The notes beneath the pieces are model-generated. The model saw only the letters and a list, made by a program, of their open reading frames with translations. It had not been told where the DNA came from and ran no database searches. The position numbers and the translations under genes are program-made. Source: Alphaproteobacteria bacterium GM202ARS2 (GTDB lineage: Bacteria > Pseudomonadota > Alphaproteobacteria > GM7ARS4). Taken from it: a DNA stretch of 62,062 bases. The first letter of the stretch is position 1. The number at the start of each line of letters is the position of its first letter. Location of the stretch: NCBI GenBank assembly GCA_014323835.1, contig JACONH010000009.1, forward strand, positions 1 through 62,062, given 5' to 3'. Shown here piece by piece: positions 15,416-24,196 of the stretch.

Positions 15416-16076
15416 TTATTTGGAAGGCCGGGCGCGCAGTGCTCGAAAGCGTCTCCAAACGGTGACTCGTGAGAGCGGCCCGTCGCATGGCATGACAGCT
15501 CAGCAATTGGCCAAGGCTGGCGACCAGGTTGAGCAAGAAACGATGGTGCCGGCACAGGGCCCGGTCAAGGCAGTGGTGCGCCAGCGCCTGACGCCGACCA
15601 TTGACCGCTACAAACAATACTTTTCGGCATCGGAGCAGGAGGCGTTGCGGCGGTTTGTGGATGATGCGGAGCGGGCAACGACGGTCAACCTGACGATGAC
15701 CTACGACGGCATTCCGGCTAACGCGCCGGGCCCGCGTCGCGGTGGTGTGAGCGATTACAACCGAGCTGCACACAATCGGTTGCAAATCATCAAAGGTGCG
15801 TTGCCCGAGAGATGCATTGAGATCTGCAAGCATCTGGTGCTGGCCATTCGCGACGACGCGGTGGAGCGCGAGCTAAGTATCCACCAAGTTGCACAAAGCC
15901 ACGCGACACATTTGCGGCGCAAAGAGGCGCTGGGTTTCTTTGGTGCTGGATTGCTGGTCGCCACGGTTTGGATGCTTGAGTACGTTTATCGGTGCATCGA
16001 CAAGGGCACGGTGCCAGATAGCGCCTTGATGGTGCAGCTTTGGGCCGAGCGGCGCGCGCGGGCGCAAACAGGGTAG
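15321..16076 (+). CDS. Hypothetical protein of replication region
   Basis: 251 residues from the ATG before TKTAPRTKP. Basic N-terminus, then a helical body with QRLTPTIDRYKQYFSASEQEALRRFVDDAERA and a final hydrophobic helix (GFFGAGLLVATVWMLEYVY). I do not recognise the family. It is the last gene before a strong terminator, so it closes the early rightward operon. Confidence 0.6.
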   Translation: MTKTAPRTKPPRIPKITAEGHSCRRLTQPERDYLEGRARSARKRLQTVTRESGPSHGMTAQQLAKAGDQVEQETMVPAQGPVKAVVRQRLTPTIDRYKQYFSASEQEALRRFVDDAERATTVNLTMTYDGIPANAPGPRRGGVSDYNRAAHNRLQIIKGALPERCIEICKHLVLAIRDDAVERELSIHQVAQSHATHLRRKEALGFFGAGLLVATVWMLEYVYRCIDKGTVPDSALMVQLWAERRARAQTG

Positions 16077-16161
16077 CGGTTTAGGGCTTGCCAACGAAAT
16101 GGTCGCTGGCTACAGTCGTCGAGCTTCGGTGTTCTCCATCAAAATGTCGAACGCATCAAGG

Positions 16162-16194
16162 CGCCCCACAGTCCTCGCTGCTGTGGGGCGTTTT
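16162..16194 (+). terminator. Rho-independent terminator
   Basis: Perfect 10-bp stem CGCCCCACAG / CTGTGGGGCG, 9-base loop, followed by TTTT. It isolates the early operon from the pilin gene. Confidence 0.85.
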
Positions 16195-16283
16195 CGTGTG
16201 CGCCCGTGACAGTTTACGCAGCGTCACAAAACTTAACCGGTCTGTCACGACGTTTTCATCAATCCGCTACGAAGGTGCGGAGG

Positions 16284-16306
16284 CGCCGATAAATAGGTTA
16301 TCGGCG
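16284..16306 (+). promoter_or_regulatory. 5'-leader hairpin of the pilin gene
   Basis: Perfect 9-bp stem CGCCGATAA / TTATCGGCG with a 5-base loop, ending 14 bases before the GGAGG of the Flp pilin gene. It may protect the mRNA or control translation. Farther upstream (16206-16245) GTGAC/GTCAC half-sites recur three times and could bind a regulator. Confidence 0.45.
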
Positions 16307-16332
16307 GCTGCGATGTTTCTGGAGGACATCTG

Positions 16333-16530
16333 ATGATCGAACAATTGAAAGGCGTTGCACGCAGGTTCTGGCAAGAGGAAGACGGCGCGGCGATGGCGGA
16401 GTATGGCATCCTCGTTGCGGTGATTGCGTTGGTTGCGGTGGCAGGTGCGGTTGCTGTCGGGACCGGCTTAGATGGCATTTTCGGCAGGATCAGCAATTGT
16501 CTAAGCAACACAGCCAACTGCAACAACTAG
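16333..16530 (+). CDS. flp: Flp/Fap-type pilin
   Basis: 65 residues. The leader ends in EEDG, followed by AAMAEYG: cleavage after Gly with Glu at +5 and Tyr at +6, the signature processed by a Tad prepilin peptidase. A hydrophobic helix follows (ILVAVIALVAVAGAVAV), then a short tail with two Cys. The mature protein would be the subunit of a type IVc (Tad) pilus in the host envelope. No other core tad assembly gene is nearby, so it needs the host machinery. It has its own GGAGG site and is bracketed by terminators, as morons are. Confidence 0.92.
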   Translation: MIEQLKGVARRFWQEEDGAAMAEYGILVAVIALVAVAGAVAVGTGLDGIFGRISNCLSNTANCNN

Positions 16531-16582
16531 TTTCGCGTTTTTGAGTCCCTTCATGCTGATTCCCAGGACTTGAAAGCGTGAA

Positions 16583-16625
16583 GGATCCGGCAGGGCCAGC
16601 GCACAAACTCTGCCGGATTCCTTTT
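16583..16625 (+). terminator. Terminator after the pilin gene
   Basis: 9-bp stem ATCCGGCAG / CTGCCGGAT with a 16-base loop, followed by TCCTTTTGCG. It lies about 55 bases after the pilin stop. Confidence 0.75.
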
Positions 16626-16802
16626 GCGTTTGAGACTTGACAACCATCATGATGCCGATGTAGGCATTTCATTAATCAGCCGATTTGCGAGTACGCATCG
16701 GTTCATTGGCGCAATTTCCTTACAAAATCAAATGCTTACGCGATTCCCATGGGTGATGGCCATGGGTTTATGGCGTGATCATGCTGGTTTCAGGCGGCGA
16801 CC

Positions 16803-16994
16803 GTGGCAAAGGTTTACAACAAACCCAGATGCATTGAAGGTGAAATCCTCGGTCAAAAGTTGTCGCTTGCAGAGGCTGTGCGCCGGTATGGCGAGGTCAG
16901 TTATCAAGCGGCGTATCAGCGTCTCAATCGTGGTTGGCCGTTCTATTTGGCGGTGATCACACCAAAGCTTGAGGCCGGGGCAAGACGGGAGTGA
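16803..16994 (+). CDS. Small late-region protein
   Basis: 63 residues from a GTG. The motif LSLAEAVRRYGEVSYQAAYQRLNRGW looks like a helix-turn-helix of the kind seen in small phage proteins next to terminase genes. Possible late regulator or packaging accessory; function unproven. Confidence 0.6.
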   Translation: MAKVYNKPRCIEGEILGQKLSLAEAVRRYGEVSYQAAYQRLNRGWPFYLAVITPKLEAGARRE

Positions 16995-17197
16995 CGCTCG
17001 TGCTTATGCCCGGCATGCCGCTTTGGCCTGACGAACACGAAAAGCTGCTGCGAGGATCCAAGCGCGAGGGATTGCGGCGCAGGGACTTGAACCGGGCTAT
17101 TTTGCGTCGCGCTGGGCAGCGGTTTGTTGCCAAGCCGCCGCGCCGCCGCAAGAGAGCGGTGAAGAATGCAGATGCATTGCAAGTTGGTTTCACGTGA
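16991..17197 (+). CDS. Small basic protein
   Basis: 68 residues, GTG start overlapping the previous stop. Very basic C-terminus (AKPPRRRKRAVKN), likely nucleic-acid binding. No recognised family. Confidence 0.5.
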   Translation: MTLVLMPGMPLWPDEHEKLLRGSKREGLRRRDLNRAILRRAGQRFVAKPPRRRKRAVKNADALQVGFT

Positions 17198-17230
17198 AAT
17201 CGCCCATCATCGACAGCAGGAGCAAGCATC

Positions 17231-17395
17231 ATGCCGCTGAAATCGGGTCGATCAAAGGGCGCAATTAGTTCGAACATCAAAACGGAAATGGCCGCAGGCA
17301 AACCGCAGAAGCAGGCCGTTGCGATCGCGTTGAGCAAGGCCGGCAAGTCGAGCAAAGCCAAGGTCAAGTCGGCTGCCAAGCGCAAACGCAAATAA
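17231..17395 (+). CDS. DUF6496-like small basic protein
   Basis: 54 residues, MPLKSGRSKGAISSNIKTEM then AAGKPQKQAVAIAL and a Lys-rich tail. The block NIKTEMAAGKPQKQAVAIAL is the hallmark of a small family (DUF6496 as I recall) found beside phage packaging genes. Function unknown, probably DNA associated. Confidence 0.75.
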   Translation: MPLKSGRSKGAISSNIKTEMAAGKPQKQAVAIALSKAGKSSKAKVKSAAKRKRK

Positions 17396-17496
17396 CAGGA
17401 TTTTGTATCGGGTAACTATCAGTCGTCAACATTTCGTTGTCGGCACGACTGGGCGTGATTAAATCATCGCAACCAGTCGCGTAGCATAGGGAACCG

Positions 17497-17967
17497 ATGT
17501 GCGTGCACATTGGTTGCAAAAAGATGACCAAGAAAAAGGGCGAACTTACTGAAAAGCAAGCGGCTTTTGTCAAGATTTACCTGACCAATGGCCGTAACGG
17601 CGCTGAGGCGTATCGCAAGGCGTACAATGCCAAGAAAGCGTCGGACAAGACGGCAGCAAACCAAGCTTACAAGCTGCTGAACCACCCCGACATTGCCCCG
17701 ATCATTGACGGGGTGACTGAACACGCCCGAGAGGCGGCTGGGATGTCGGTGGAGCGGCTGTCGGAGATGTATTACAAGGCCTACAATCTGAGCATGATTG
17801 CAGCGCAGATGGGCGCTGCGGTTGGTGCGATCACTGGGCTTGCGAAGTTGCACGGGTTCCTTGCCGAGAAGCATGAGCACAGGCATCGCCATGAGGACGC
17901 GCTTGAAGAGATGGCGCGACGTCGGGCGGAAGCGATAGCTGTGGAACGAAGCGGTGTCCAACATTGA
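17497..17967 (+). CDS. terS: Terminase small subunit
   Basis: 156 residues. LTEKQAAFVKIYLTNGRNGAEAYRKAY... is the DNA-binding helix-turn-helix of the Terminase_2 family, followed by helices for ring formation and a basic C-terminus. It recognises the packaging site and hands DNA to the large subunit, whose gene starts inside its last codons. ATG at 17497 has AGGGA upstream; the ATG at 17524 is the alternative start. Confidence 0.85.
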   Translation: MCVHIGCKKMTKKKGELTEKQAAFVKIYLTNGRNGAEAYRKAYNAKKASDKTAANQAYKLLNHPDIAPIIDGVTEHAREAAGMSVERLSEMYYKAYNLSMIAAQMGAAVGAITGLAKLHGFLAEKHEHRHRHEDALEEMARRRAEAIAVERSGVQH

Positions 17968-19519
17968 CGATCGGGAACTGGCGTTGCGCGAGGAGTATGA
18001 GCAGGATTTTTCGCTGTATGCGCGCGATTGCTTAGTGATCCGCACCAAGGGCGCGGCGCTGCAGCCGTTGTTTATGAACCGGGCGCAGAGATATTTGCAT
18101 GATCGGCTGGAGCGTCAGCTACGCGAAAAGGGTCGCGTTCGTGCTTTGGTGCTCAAGGGCCGGCAGGTTGGCATATCGACCTACATTGGTGCTCGGTTCT
18201 ATCGTAAGGTCTCGCACAACAAGGGCTTGAACGCGTTCATTGTGGCGCATTTGGAAGCGGCAAGCGACAACCTGTTCAAGATGGCCAAGCGCTATCACGA
18301 CAATTGTCCGGAGCTGTTCCGCCCGGAAACCGGTAAGGCCAACGCTAAGGAGATGAATTTCAGCCGGTTGGACAGCGGCTACAAGGTTGCGACGGCCGGG
18401 TCAGCTGAGATTGGCCGATCGGAAACGATCCAGTGTTTCCATGGGTCTGAGGTTGCATTTTGGCCCAATGCGGACGCGCACAGCGCGGGGATCCAACAGG
18501 CAATCGCCAATGCGCCAGGCACGGAAGACATTCGCGAGTCGACAGCAAACGGGCTTGGCAATGCGTTCTATCGGGAATGGCAGGCGGCCGAGCGCGGCGA
18601 TAGCCAGTTTGAAGCGATCTTTATCCCGTGGTATTGGCACGAAGAATACGCAACGACATTGCATGATGCTGAACTGCCGGAAGATTGGGCTGTTTCGGAA
18701 GAGTGGTTGGAGTACCAGCAACTTTATGAGCTGACGGAAGAGCAGCTTATTTGGGCTTGGGTCAAGAACCGCGAATTGGCGACGGCGTCGGGCGGCCAGA
18801 TTGACGAGCCGTGTTGGAAGTTCAAACAGGAGTATCCGGCCAACGCGGCAGAAGCGTTCCAGACCTCTGGCGAGGCCTCGTTTATCGTTCCGCGGCTTGT
18901 GCTGGCTGCGCGCAAACGCAAGGACATTCCGGCATATGGCCCGATTATCCTTGGCGTTGATCCGGCCCGTGGCGGCGGCGACAAGACAGGTTTGGTGGAT
19001 CGCCAGGGCCGTGTAATGGGCGCGAATGTTTGCGAGCTGGTCGATTATGACAACCTGATGCATTTGGCCGGCTACATCAAAAAGGTCGCGGTTCGCATTG
19101 GCGCTGCCAAGGTTGTGGTTGACACGACGAACATGCAGGGCCTGACGGACCGGTTGGCGGAGACGCTGGGTGCTGACATGGTTGAGGGCGTCAACTTCGG
19201 TGCCGGCGCGTATGACCGCGAGGCTTTTGCCAACCGCCGCATTGAGATGTGGCACGACATGATGCGCTGGTTCTGGGACGAAACGGGGGTTTGGGTACCG
19301 GACCGCGACGACCTGCAAACCGACATCTGCGCGCCGGTCATTGGCAAAGGCGCGACGCACAACCGGTCAAACGGCCAGCTGATTTTGGAAGCCAAAGACC
19401 ACATCATTGAGCGGCTTGGGCATTCACCGGACCTGGGAGACGCGGCGGCATTGACGTTTGGCATTGATATGGCAGACGCTGTGCAACAACAGGTCGGTAA
19501 CGAAATCTACAACATGTGA
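17954..19519 (+). CDS. terL: Terminase large subunit
   Basis: 521 residues (P22 gp2 is about 500), GTG start overlapping the small subunit by 14 bases. ATPase: Walker A KGRQVGIST (68-76), Walker B ending in Glu166 (CFHGSEVAFW). RNase H-like nuclease: Asp336 in GVDPARGGGD, Asp390 in VVVDTT, Asp496 in DLGDAAAL. It pumps DNA into the prohead and cuts concatemers, by headful packaging if it behaves like P22. Confidence 0.95.
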   Translation: MSNIDDRELALREEYEQDFSLYARDCLVIRTKGAALQPLFMNRAQRYLHDRLERQLREKGRVRALVLKGRQVGISTYIGARFYRKVSHNKGLNAFIVAHLEAASDNLFKMAKRYHDNCPELFRPETGKANAKEMNFSRLDSGYKVATAGSAEIGRSETIQCFHGSEVAFWPNADAHSAGIQQAIANAPGTEDIRESTANGLGNAFYREWQAAERGDSQFEAIFIPWYWHEEYATTLHDAELPEDWAVSEEWLEYQQLYELTEEQLIWAWVKNRELATASGGQIDEPCWKFKQEYPANAAEAFQTSGEASFIVPRLVLAARKRKDIPAYGPIILGVDPARGGGDKTGLVDRQGRVMGANVCELVDYDNLMHLAGYIKKVAVRIGAAKVVVDTTNMQGLTDRLAETLGADMVEGVNFGAGAYDREAFANRRIEMWHDMMRWFWDETGVWVPDRDDLQTDICAPVIGKGATHNRSNGQLILEAKDHIIERLGHSPDLGDAAALTFGIDMADAVQQQVGNEIYNM

Positions 19520-19541
19520 CCAGTCACAGTGAGGCTTGGCG

Positions 19542-19748
19542 ATGCGGATTGAATACTATCATCGACCGTATTTGCGCCGGCCGGATCCGTTGCGGTTTGA
19601 GGTTCACCCGGACGCTGTGCTGATCGCGTGGCGGCTGCATTCATGGTGGATCACGGGGACATGGAATGAGCGACTCTATGGTTGGTTCGCGAAACGAGCC
19701 AGCGCGCGCGACGAAAAGAACGCCAGGGCTAGAGACACAAGGGCCTGA
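19542..19748 (+). CDS. Hypothetical small protein
   Basis: 68 residues from the ATG before RIEYYHRPYLRRPDPL. Aromatic and basic with a charged tail. Begins 22 bases after the terminase stop. Family unknown. Confidence 0.5.
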   Translation: MRIEYYHRPYLRRPDPLRFEVHPDAVLIAWRLHSWWITGTWNERLYGWFAKRASARDEKNARARDTRA

Positions 19749-19926
19749 CCAGGGCGACGGCGGGACCGAATTCAATCCAAACACGCATTTCGAGCCCGGC
19801 ATTCCGTGGTCGCATTTGATCAAGAAACACAACCACAGCGGTATGCGATTTCCGAGCCAAACGCGGCGGCCGTCCTGGCATCGCGGTCACACTGGTTTGC
19901 GACCATTGGGCCAGAACAAAGGCTAG
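19666..19926 (+). CDS. Hypothetical small protein
   Basis: 86 residues overlapping the previous gene by 83 bases in another frame; GGGGA precedes the ATG. The second half (HFEPGIPWSHLIKKHN) looks structured. Family unknown. Confidence 0.45.
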   Translation: MSDSMVGSRNEPARATKRTPGLETQGPDQGDGGTEFNPNTHFEPGIPWSHLIKKHNHSGMRFPSQTRRPSWHRGHTGLRPLGQNKG

Positions 19927-19932
19927 AATCGC

Positions 19933-20178
19933 ATGATCGAACCGACAACGGGTCAAGTTCCGGTACAGCTGATCGACGTTTATGACGCCGATTTCCTGAA
20001 TGCTGAGCGAGAGGTTTTGCTTACGGCAATGGAAGTTGCCGGGTGCGATTCGGCGGACGTTCTGGATCTGTTGCACAGCACGATTGTGAAACTGGCTTGG
20101 AAAGCTGGTTGTCCGTTGGAAGATACGATCAAAGCGCAATCGCGTCATGTTGCGCTGGCGCATGGTCCGCGGCATTGA
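19933..20178 (+). CDS. Hypothetical small protein
   Basis: 81 residues, helical (DADFLNAEREVLLTAMEVAG). Starts seven bases after the previous stop and ends nine bases before a strong hairpin. Family unknown. Confidence 0.55.
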   Translation: MIEPTTGQVPVQLIDVYDADFLNAEREVLLTAMEVAGCDSADVLDLLHSTIVKLAWKAGCPLEDTIKAQSRHVALAHGPRH

Positions 20179-20186
20179 GGAAGGTC

Positions 20187-20223
20187 GAGCTGCGCCGGAG
20201 GAGTTTTGTGGCCGGCGCAGCTC
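20187..20223. terminator. Strong hairpin opening the gene-free interval
   Basis: Perfect 12-bp stem GAGCTGCGCCGG / CCGGCGCAGCTC with a 13-base loop; only TTG follows, so termination is possible but not typical. It may be the first stem of the structured region that follows. Confidence 0.55.
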
Positions 20224-20260
20224 TTGTCCCTCAGACCTAAGCGTACAGTACTCGTGCTGG

Positions 20261-20607
20261 CAACCATCGGATCGGTTGTAAGGCTCCAGCTCGCGACCTG
20301 CCCATATCCCCCATCGGTTCCGGAAGGGATGCCAACTCGGGCAGGCGGTCTGAACGACCCGCTGAGAATGGCCCAAGACTGATTAAAGCCGCCGCGCATT
20401 GTAGATGAATTTTATATGCATCGTGTGGAAGTCTTGGGCGGCGCACAAACGAACGGGTGCCGAATGGGCATTGCATCCGACACCCGCCGTTATCACCAGA
20501 TCGTTGTGCGTGCGCCGCGTGGCTGCATTACAGGAGCATCTGTGACCGACAGCCACCCGAATAGGCGGGTTGCGGCACCAGTTAGGTGACCGATGAATTG
20601 TGCCGCA
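20261..20607 (+). ncRNA. Candidate large structured RNA
   Basis: The roughly 580 bp between two head-region genes have no credible coding frame but carry consecutive perfect stems: CAACC/GGTTG (20261-20278); CCTGCCC/GGGCAGG (20297-20345) with nested ATCCC/GGGAT; GCCCAAGACT/AGTCTTGGGC (20371-20439); GCGGCGCAC/GTGCGCCGC (20438-20518) enclosing a 13-bp stem with two mismatches (20454-20486); GTGGCTG/CAGCCAC (20519-20556); TGCGGCAC/GTGCCGCA (20571-20607). Such density suggests a phage-encoded RNA of several hundred nucleotides, in the size class of GOLLD or ROOL, though I recognise neither. The strand is assumed from the flanking genes. Confidence 0.5.
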
Positions 20608-20762
20608 CACACGATGACAATGGGGCGCATTTCGCATGAATTTTTGCGGCGAGGATGACTGGTATCCGGAATGACCGTTTTCAAGTGTACTATTAGTGCA
20701 CTTGAACGCCTCACTCCCGCGATCGCAGCGCCAGACCGGCAGCAACGATGGAGCGGGTCGGG

Positions 20763-20996
20763 ATGTCGGCGAAGATCATTCAACTGCCGGTCGATCCGGG
20801 TTTTTCGCACGACGCGAAAGTTGTTCTGGAGCGGGCGCTGAAGTCGGACATCAACGCGGTGGTCATTCTCGGGTGGTGCGAGGATGGGTGTGAATACATG
20901 GCGACGAGCATTGCGAGCGGCCCGGAAGTCTTATGGCTCACGGAGCGGATGAAGCAGCGTTTGATGGGCACGCAACCGTCGGACGTGGAACGTTAA
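20763..20996 (+). CDS. Hypothetical small protein before portal
   Basis: 77 residues starting MSAKIIQLPVDPG, with GGAG nine bases upstream; an in-frame ATG at 20748 is less likely. An alpha/beta fold is plausible (INAVVILGWCEDGCEYMATS). It lies 18 bases before the portal gene. Family unknown. Confidence 0.6.
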   Translation: MSAKIIQLPVDPGFSHDAKVVLERALKSDINAVVILGWCEDGCEYMATSIASGPEVLWLTERMKQRLMGTQPSDVER

Positions 20997-21014
20997 CAGG
21001 CAGAGGCTAGCCTC

Positions 21015-23036
21015 ATGGCGATTGGCACTTATCGATTTGACGCGTTGGGCGTTCCGAAGAAATCGGAAGCCTACGAGCTGATCGAACAAATCCGCCAGAA
21101 CATTGAGGATGCGTGGGAGCACGACCGCGACAACCGCATTGACCAAGCCTCTGACATTCGATTTTGCGCTGGCGATCAATGGCCGGAAGTAACGCGCAAT
21201 GAGCGCGAAGATGAAAACCGGCCCATGGCGACGGTCAACCGTCTGCCACAGTTCATTCGCCAGGTCACGAATCCCATCCGCCAAGCGGACGTGGCAATCA
21301 AGGTCAAACCCGTCGATGACGGTGCTGATCGGGATTTGACCGACGTCTACAATGGCCTGTTGCGCCAGATACACTATCGTTCCAGGGGCAAACACATCAT
21401 TGGCACTTGGGCGGAGCATCAGGCGACGGGCGGGCTTGGCTGGATGCGGATAGACACGGGCTATGCCGATGACTCGGCATTTGACCAAGAAATCACCTTT
21501 AGCAACGTGCGCAATCCGTTAAGCGTCTACTGTGATCCGGCAGCGATCGAGCCGGATAGGTCAGACGCCATGTGGATAGCGGTTGCTGAGCTGATGCCGC
21601 GGTCGTGGTTCCAAAGAACATATCCAAACGCCAAAGAGGTGGCGATGGATGTGCCGGCAATCGAGGAAACCGAGAGCCGGCTGTTTTGGACCACGTCCGA
21701 CGGTATCCGCATTGCTGAGTATTGGTGGAAAGAACCGATCAAGATTGAGTTGGCGTTGATGGAGGACGGTTCGACCATCGACGTGACTGACATGAGCCCG
21801 GTTGAGCGGCTCTATCTGCCCATCATCCGCCAGCGGACCGCGGACAGTTTCAAGGTGCGCATGGCGTTGGTATCGGGTTCGGAGATCCTAGAGGGCCCGT
21901 TTGACTGGCCGGGCAAGTTCATTCCGCTGGTTGCGGCCGTCGGCGGCGAGTTTCCGCTGGAGGATCGCAACTACCGGTATGGCGTGGTGCGGTTCGCCAA
22001 GGATCCGCAGCAGCTCTACAACTATGCGCGCACGGCGCAGTCGGAAAGCTACGACCTGCAGGCCAAGGCGCCGTGGTTGGTTCAGCAAAAGCAGATCGCG
22101 CGGTACATTTCGATATGGAACAGCGCGGGCCGGTCGAACCGGCCTTATCTGCCGTTTGATGCCGACCCGAAAATGCCGAACGAACGGCCGCAGCGCATTG
22201 AGCCGCCGGCTTTGTCGTCGGCGTTGGCCAACGAAACGGTCACTGCGTCGGACGATCTCAAGGCGACGACAGGCATTTATGACGCCGCGCTGGGCGCGCG
22301 TAGCAACGAAACCTCGGGCCGCGCGATTATCGCCCGCGATCAGCAGGGCGACACAGCGAACTATCATTTTCAGGACAATCTGGAGCGTTCGCTAGAGCAT
22401 GCCGGGCGCATCATTGTCGACCTGATCCCGCACATTTACGACAACGAACGCGTGCTGCGTTTGATGGGCGAGGACGGCAAGACCGAGGAACGCGTTGAGA
22501 TTAACAAGGTTCTCTATGCTGAGGACGGCATGCCGGTCATGTTCAATGATTTGAGCCGCGGCCGGTTTGATATCCGCATTGAGATCGGCAAGTCGTTTTC
22601 GACCAAGCGCATGGAAACGTCGGAATCAATGATGGCGTTTGTGAGCGCGTTCCCGCCGGCTGCCGAGATTGCGGGCGACCTCATAGCCAAGGCGATGGAT
22701 TGGCCGGGCGCCGACGAGCTTGCCGGCCGGCTGCGCAAGCTGGTCGCGTTGCAGTTCCCTGGCGTGATTGAGCCAGAACCGGGTGAGGAGCCGTTGCCGG
22801 GTGACCCGGCGCAGGAAGGCCCGAGCGAACTTGAGCAGGCCGGCATGGACCTTGAGATGCGAGAACGCGAATCGAAGATTGAAAAGACGATGGCGGAAGC
22901 CCGGAAGATCCACACCGAGGTCGACCGCATGGAAGTTGAAGACGCTTTCGAGGAAGAGAGCGGATTTGCCAGCAGGCAACAGAAAATGTTTCCGCAGCCG
23001 GCGCCGAGTGGGGCCGGCGGGCGTGCAGTTCAGTAG
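21015..23036 (+). CDS. Portal protein, P22 gp1-like
   Basis: 673 residues (P22 portal 725). Family-typical blocks: RFCAGDQWPEVTRNEREDENRP..., ATGGLGWMRIDTGY, FSNVRNPLSVYCDPAA, TGIYDAALGARSNETSGRAI, and a helical C-terminus that would form the barrel (LEMRERESKIEKTMAEARKI). Twelve copies make the ring at one vertex through which DNA enters and leaves, and the docking point of terminase and neck. Position after terminase and before scaffold is canonical. Confidence 0.92.
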   Translation: MAIGTYRFDALGVPKKSEAYELIEQIRQNIEDAWEHDRDNRIDQASDIRFCAGDQWPEVTRNEREDENRPMATVNRLPQFIRQVTNPIRQADVAIKVKPVDDGADRDLTDVYNGLLRQIHYRSRGKHIIGTWAEHQATGGLGWMRIDTGYADDSAFDQEITFSNVRNPLSVYCDPAAIEPDRSDAMWIAVAELMPRSWFQRTYPNAKEVAMDVPAIEETESRLFWTTSDGIRIAEYWWKEPIKIELALMEDGSTIDVTDMSPVERLYLPIIRQRTADSFKVRMALVSGSEILEGPFDWPGKFIPLVAAVGGEFPLEDRNYRYGVVRFAKDPQQLYNYARTAQSESYDLQAKAPWLVQQKQIARYISIWNSAGRSNRPYLPFDADPKMPNERPQRIEPPALSSALANETVTASDDLKATTGIYDAALGARSNETSGRAIIARDQQGDTANYHFQDNLERSLEHAGRIIVDLIPHIYDNERVLRLMGEDGKTEERVEINKVLYAEDGMPVMFNDLSRGRFDIRIEIGKSFSTKRMETSESMMAFVSAFPPAAEIAGDLIAKAMDWPGADELAGRLRKLVALQFPGVIEPEPGEEPLPGDPAQEGPSELEQAGMDLEMRERESKIEKTMAEARKIHTEVDRMEVEDAFEEESGFASRQQKMFPQPAPSGAGGRAVQ

Positions 23037-23116
23037 CTTAAGTCAGAACAGAGAGTAAGACCCGAGGCAGGCAGGAAACTAGGGGAGTCATGACCCCGGT
23101 CGAGCGCGTGCACTCA

Positions 23117-23159
23117 CGAAGGCGCTGTCACTGGATCCGGAACCAGGGCGGCGCCTTCG
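23117..23159 (+). other. Hairpin before the scaffold gene
   Basis: 9-bp stem CGAAGGCGC / GCGCCTTCG enclosing CTGG/CCAG, in the 144-bp gap between portal and scaffold. No T-run. It could limit or process the mRNA so that scaffold and coat are made in larger amounts than portal. Confidence 0.45.
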
Positions 23160-23180
23160 CTATTTCAGGAGAATGGAACT

Positions 23181-24179
23181 ATGGCAAACCAAGAGACGAC
23201 GTCTCAAGCCACGGGGCAATCAAACGCGTTGCCGCCGCTCAACATCCCGCCCGAGGCTTTCGGGTTGGACAGTAACAGTGAGTCAAATCGTTCCGCCGCA
23301 CCGGACCAGGCGGCGCCAACAGGCGACGGCCAGACCACGACTGAGGCTGGCAATCCGGACGAGACTGAACAGCAGTCGACGCACATAGAGCCTAACGCAG
23401 ATGGCGATGGCGGCAACACGTCTGAGACATCGGCGGAGTCCGGTGAGGGTGATGGTCAAGAGACCAGTGAGACCCAGCCGAAAAAACCGAAGCGCAACCG
23501 GATCACGGAGCGCATCCAGCAGCTGAACACGCAACGTTGGGACGCAGTTCGCGAAGCGCGCGCTGCCAATGAACGGGCAGAGCGTGCGGAAACGGCCTTG
23601 GAGCGATTACAGGAGCGCATGAGTCAGGCGCCCGAGATCGATGACGATGACTACGAAGGCCAGCAAGCGTATCGCACGCGGCAGATGCTGCATGAGGACC
23701 GCATGGAGGCCGCGCAGGAAGAGCGCGACCAAGCCATTGAGGAGCGCAATGCGGCGATCGAGCGGGAGCAAGAGGCGCGTAACCAAGCCTTTATGACGAA
23801 GCTTGAGGATGCGAGTGACCGGTTCCCTGACCTGATCAGGGATTTCCGAGATGTACCGGTGTCGGATGTCGGGGCAGAGTTTATTGCGGACAGCGATAAT
23901 GCCGCCGAAATCGCGCACTGGCTTACGGCAAATCGCACTGAGGCACGGCGCATTGCGACGCTGCCTCAATCGGCTCAGCTCAGCGCGTTGGCCCGGCTAG
24001 AAGTCCGGATCACGGAAGCGCCCCAGGCTCGCAAAGTTTCGCAGGCGCCGCCGCCGCCGCCAAAGGTGAAGGGCACGGCGTCACCCCAAATCAAAGACCC
24101 TAACGATCCGTCTTTGAGCTTTGAGGAGTATCGAGCAATTCGACGCGCCGAAATCGAAGCGGAGAAAAAGCGGTCTTGA
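23181..24179 (+). CDS. Scaffolding protein
   Basis: 332 residues (P22 gp8 303). Disordered acidic N-terminus (1-95, rich in Glu, Thr, Ser), a long coiled-coil (about 105-205: QRWDAVREARAANERAERAE...), and a Pro-rich linker with a charged C-terminal helix (FEEYRAIRRAEIEAEKK) that would bind coat protein. It templates prohead assembly and leaves before packaging. Assigned from composition and position between portal and coat. Confidence 0.85.
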   Translation: MANQETTSQATGQSNALPPLNIPPEAFGLDSNSESNRSAAPDQAAPTGDGQTTTEAGNPDETEQQSTHIEPNADGDGGNTSETSAESGEGDGQETSETQPKKPKRNRITERIQQLNTQRWDAVREARAANERAERAETALERLQERMSQAPEIDDDDYEGQQAYRTRQMLHEDRMEAAQEERDQAIEERNAAIEREQEARNQAFMTKLEDASDRFPDLIRDFRDVPVSDVGAEFIADSDNAAEIAHWLTANRTEARRIATLPQSAQLSALARLEVRITEAPQARKVSQAPPPPPKVKGTASPQIKDPNDPSLSFEEYRAIRRAEIEAEKKRS

Positions 24180-24196
24180 GCCTATAGAGGCGAGAG

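Noticed and set aside
16624..16956. Plus-strand frame of 110 codons after the pilin terminator
   Set aside because: Overlaps the more plausible 63-residue gene at 16803 and has unconvincing composition.
18401..19360. Minus-strand open frame of 319 codons
   Set aside because: Antisense of the terminase large subunit, whose catalytic motifs are intact; no plausible product.
20237..20745. Minus-strand frames of 79-120 codons in the gene-free interval
   Set aside because: Cys/His/Arg-rich random-looking products; the DNA there is better explained by paired stems.
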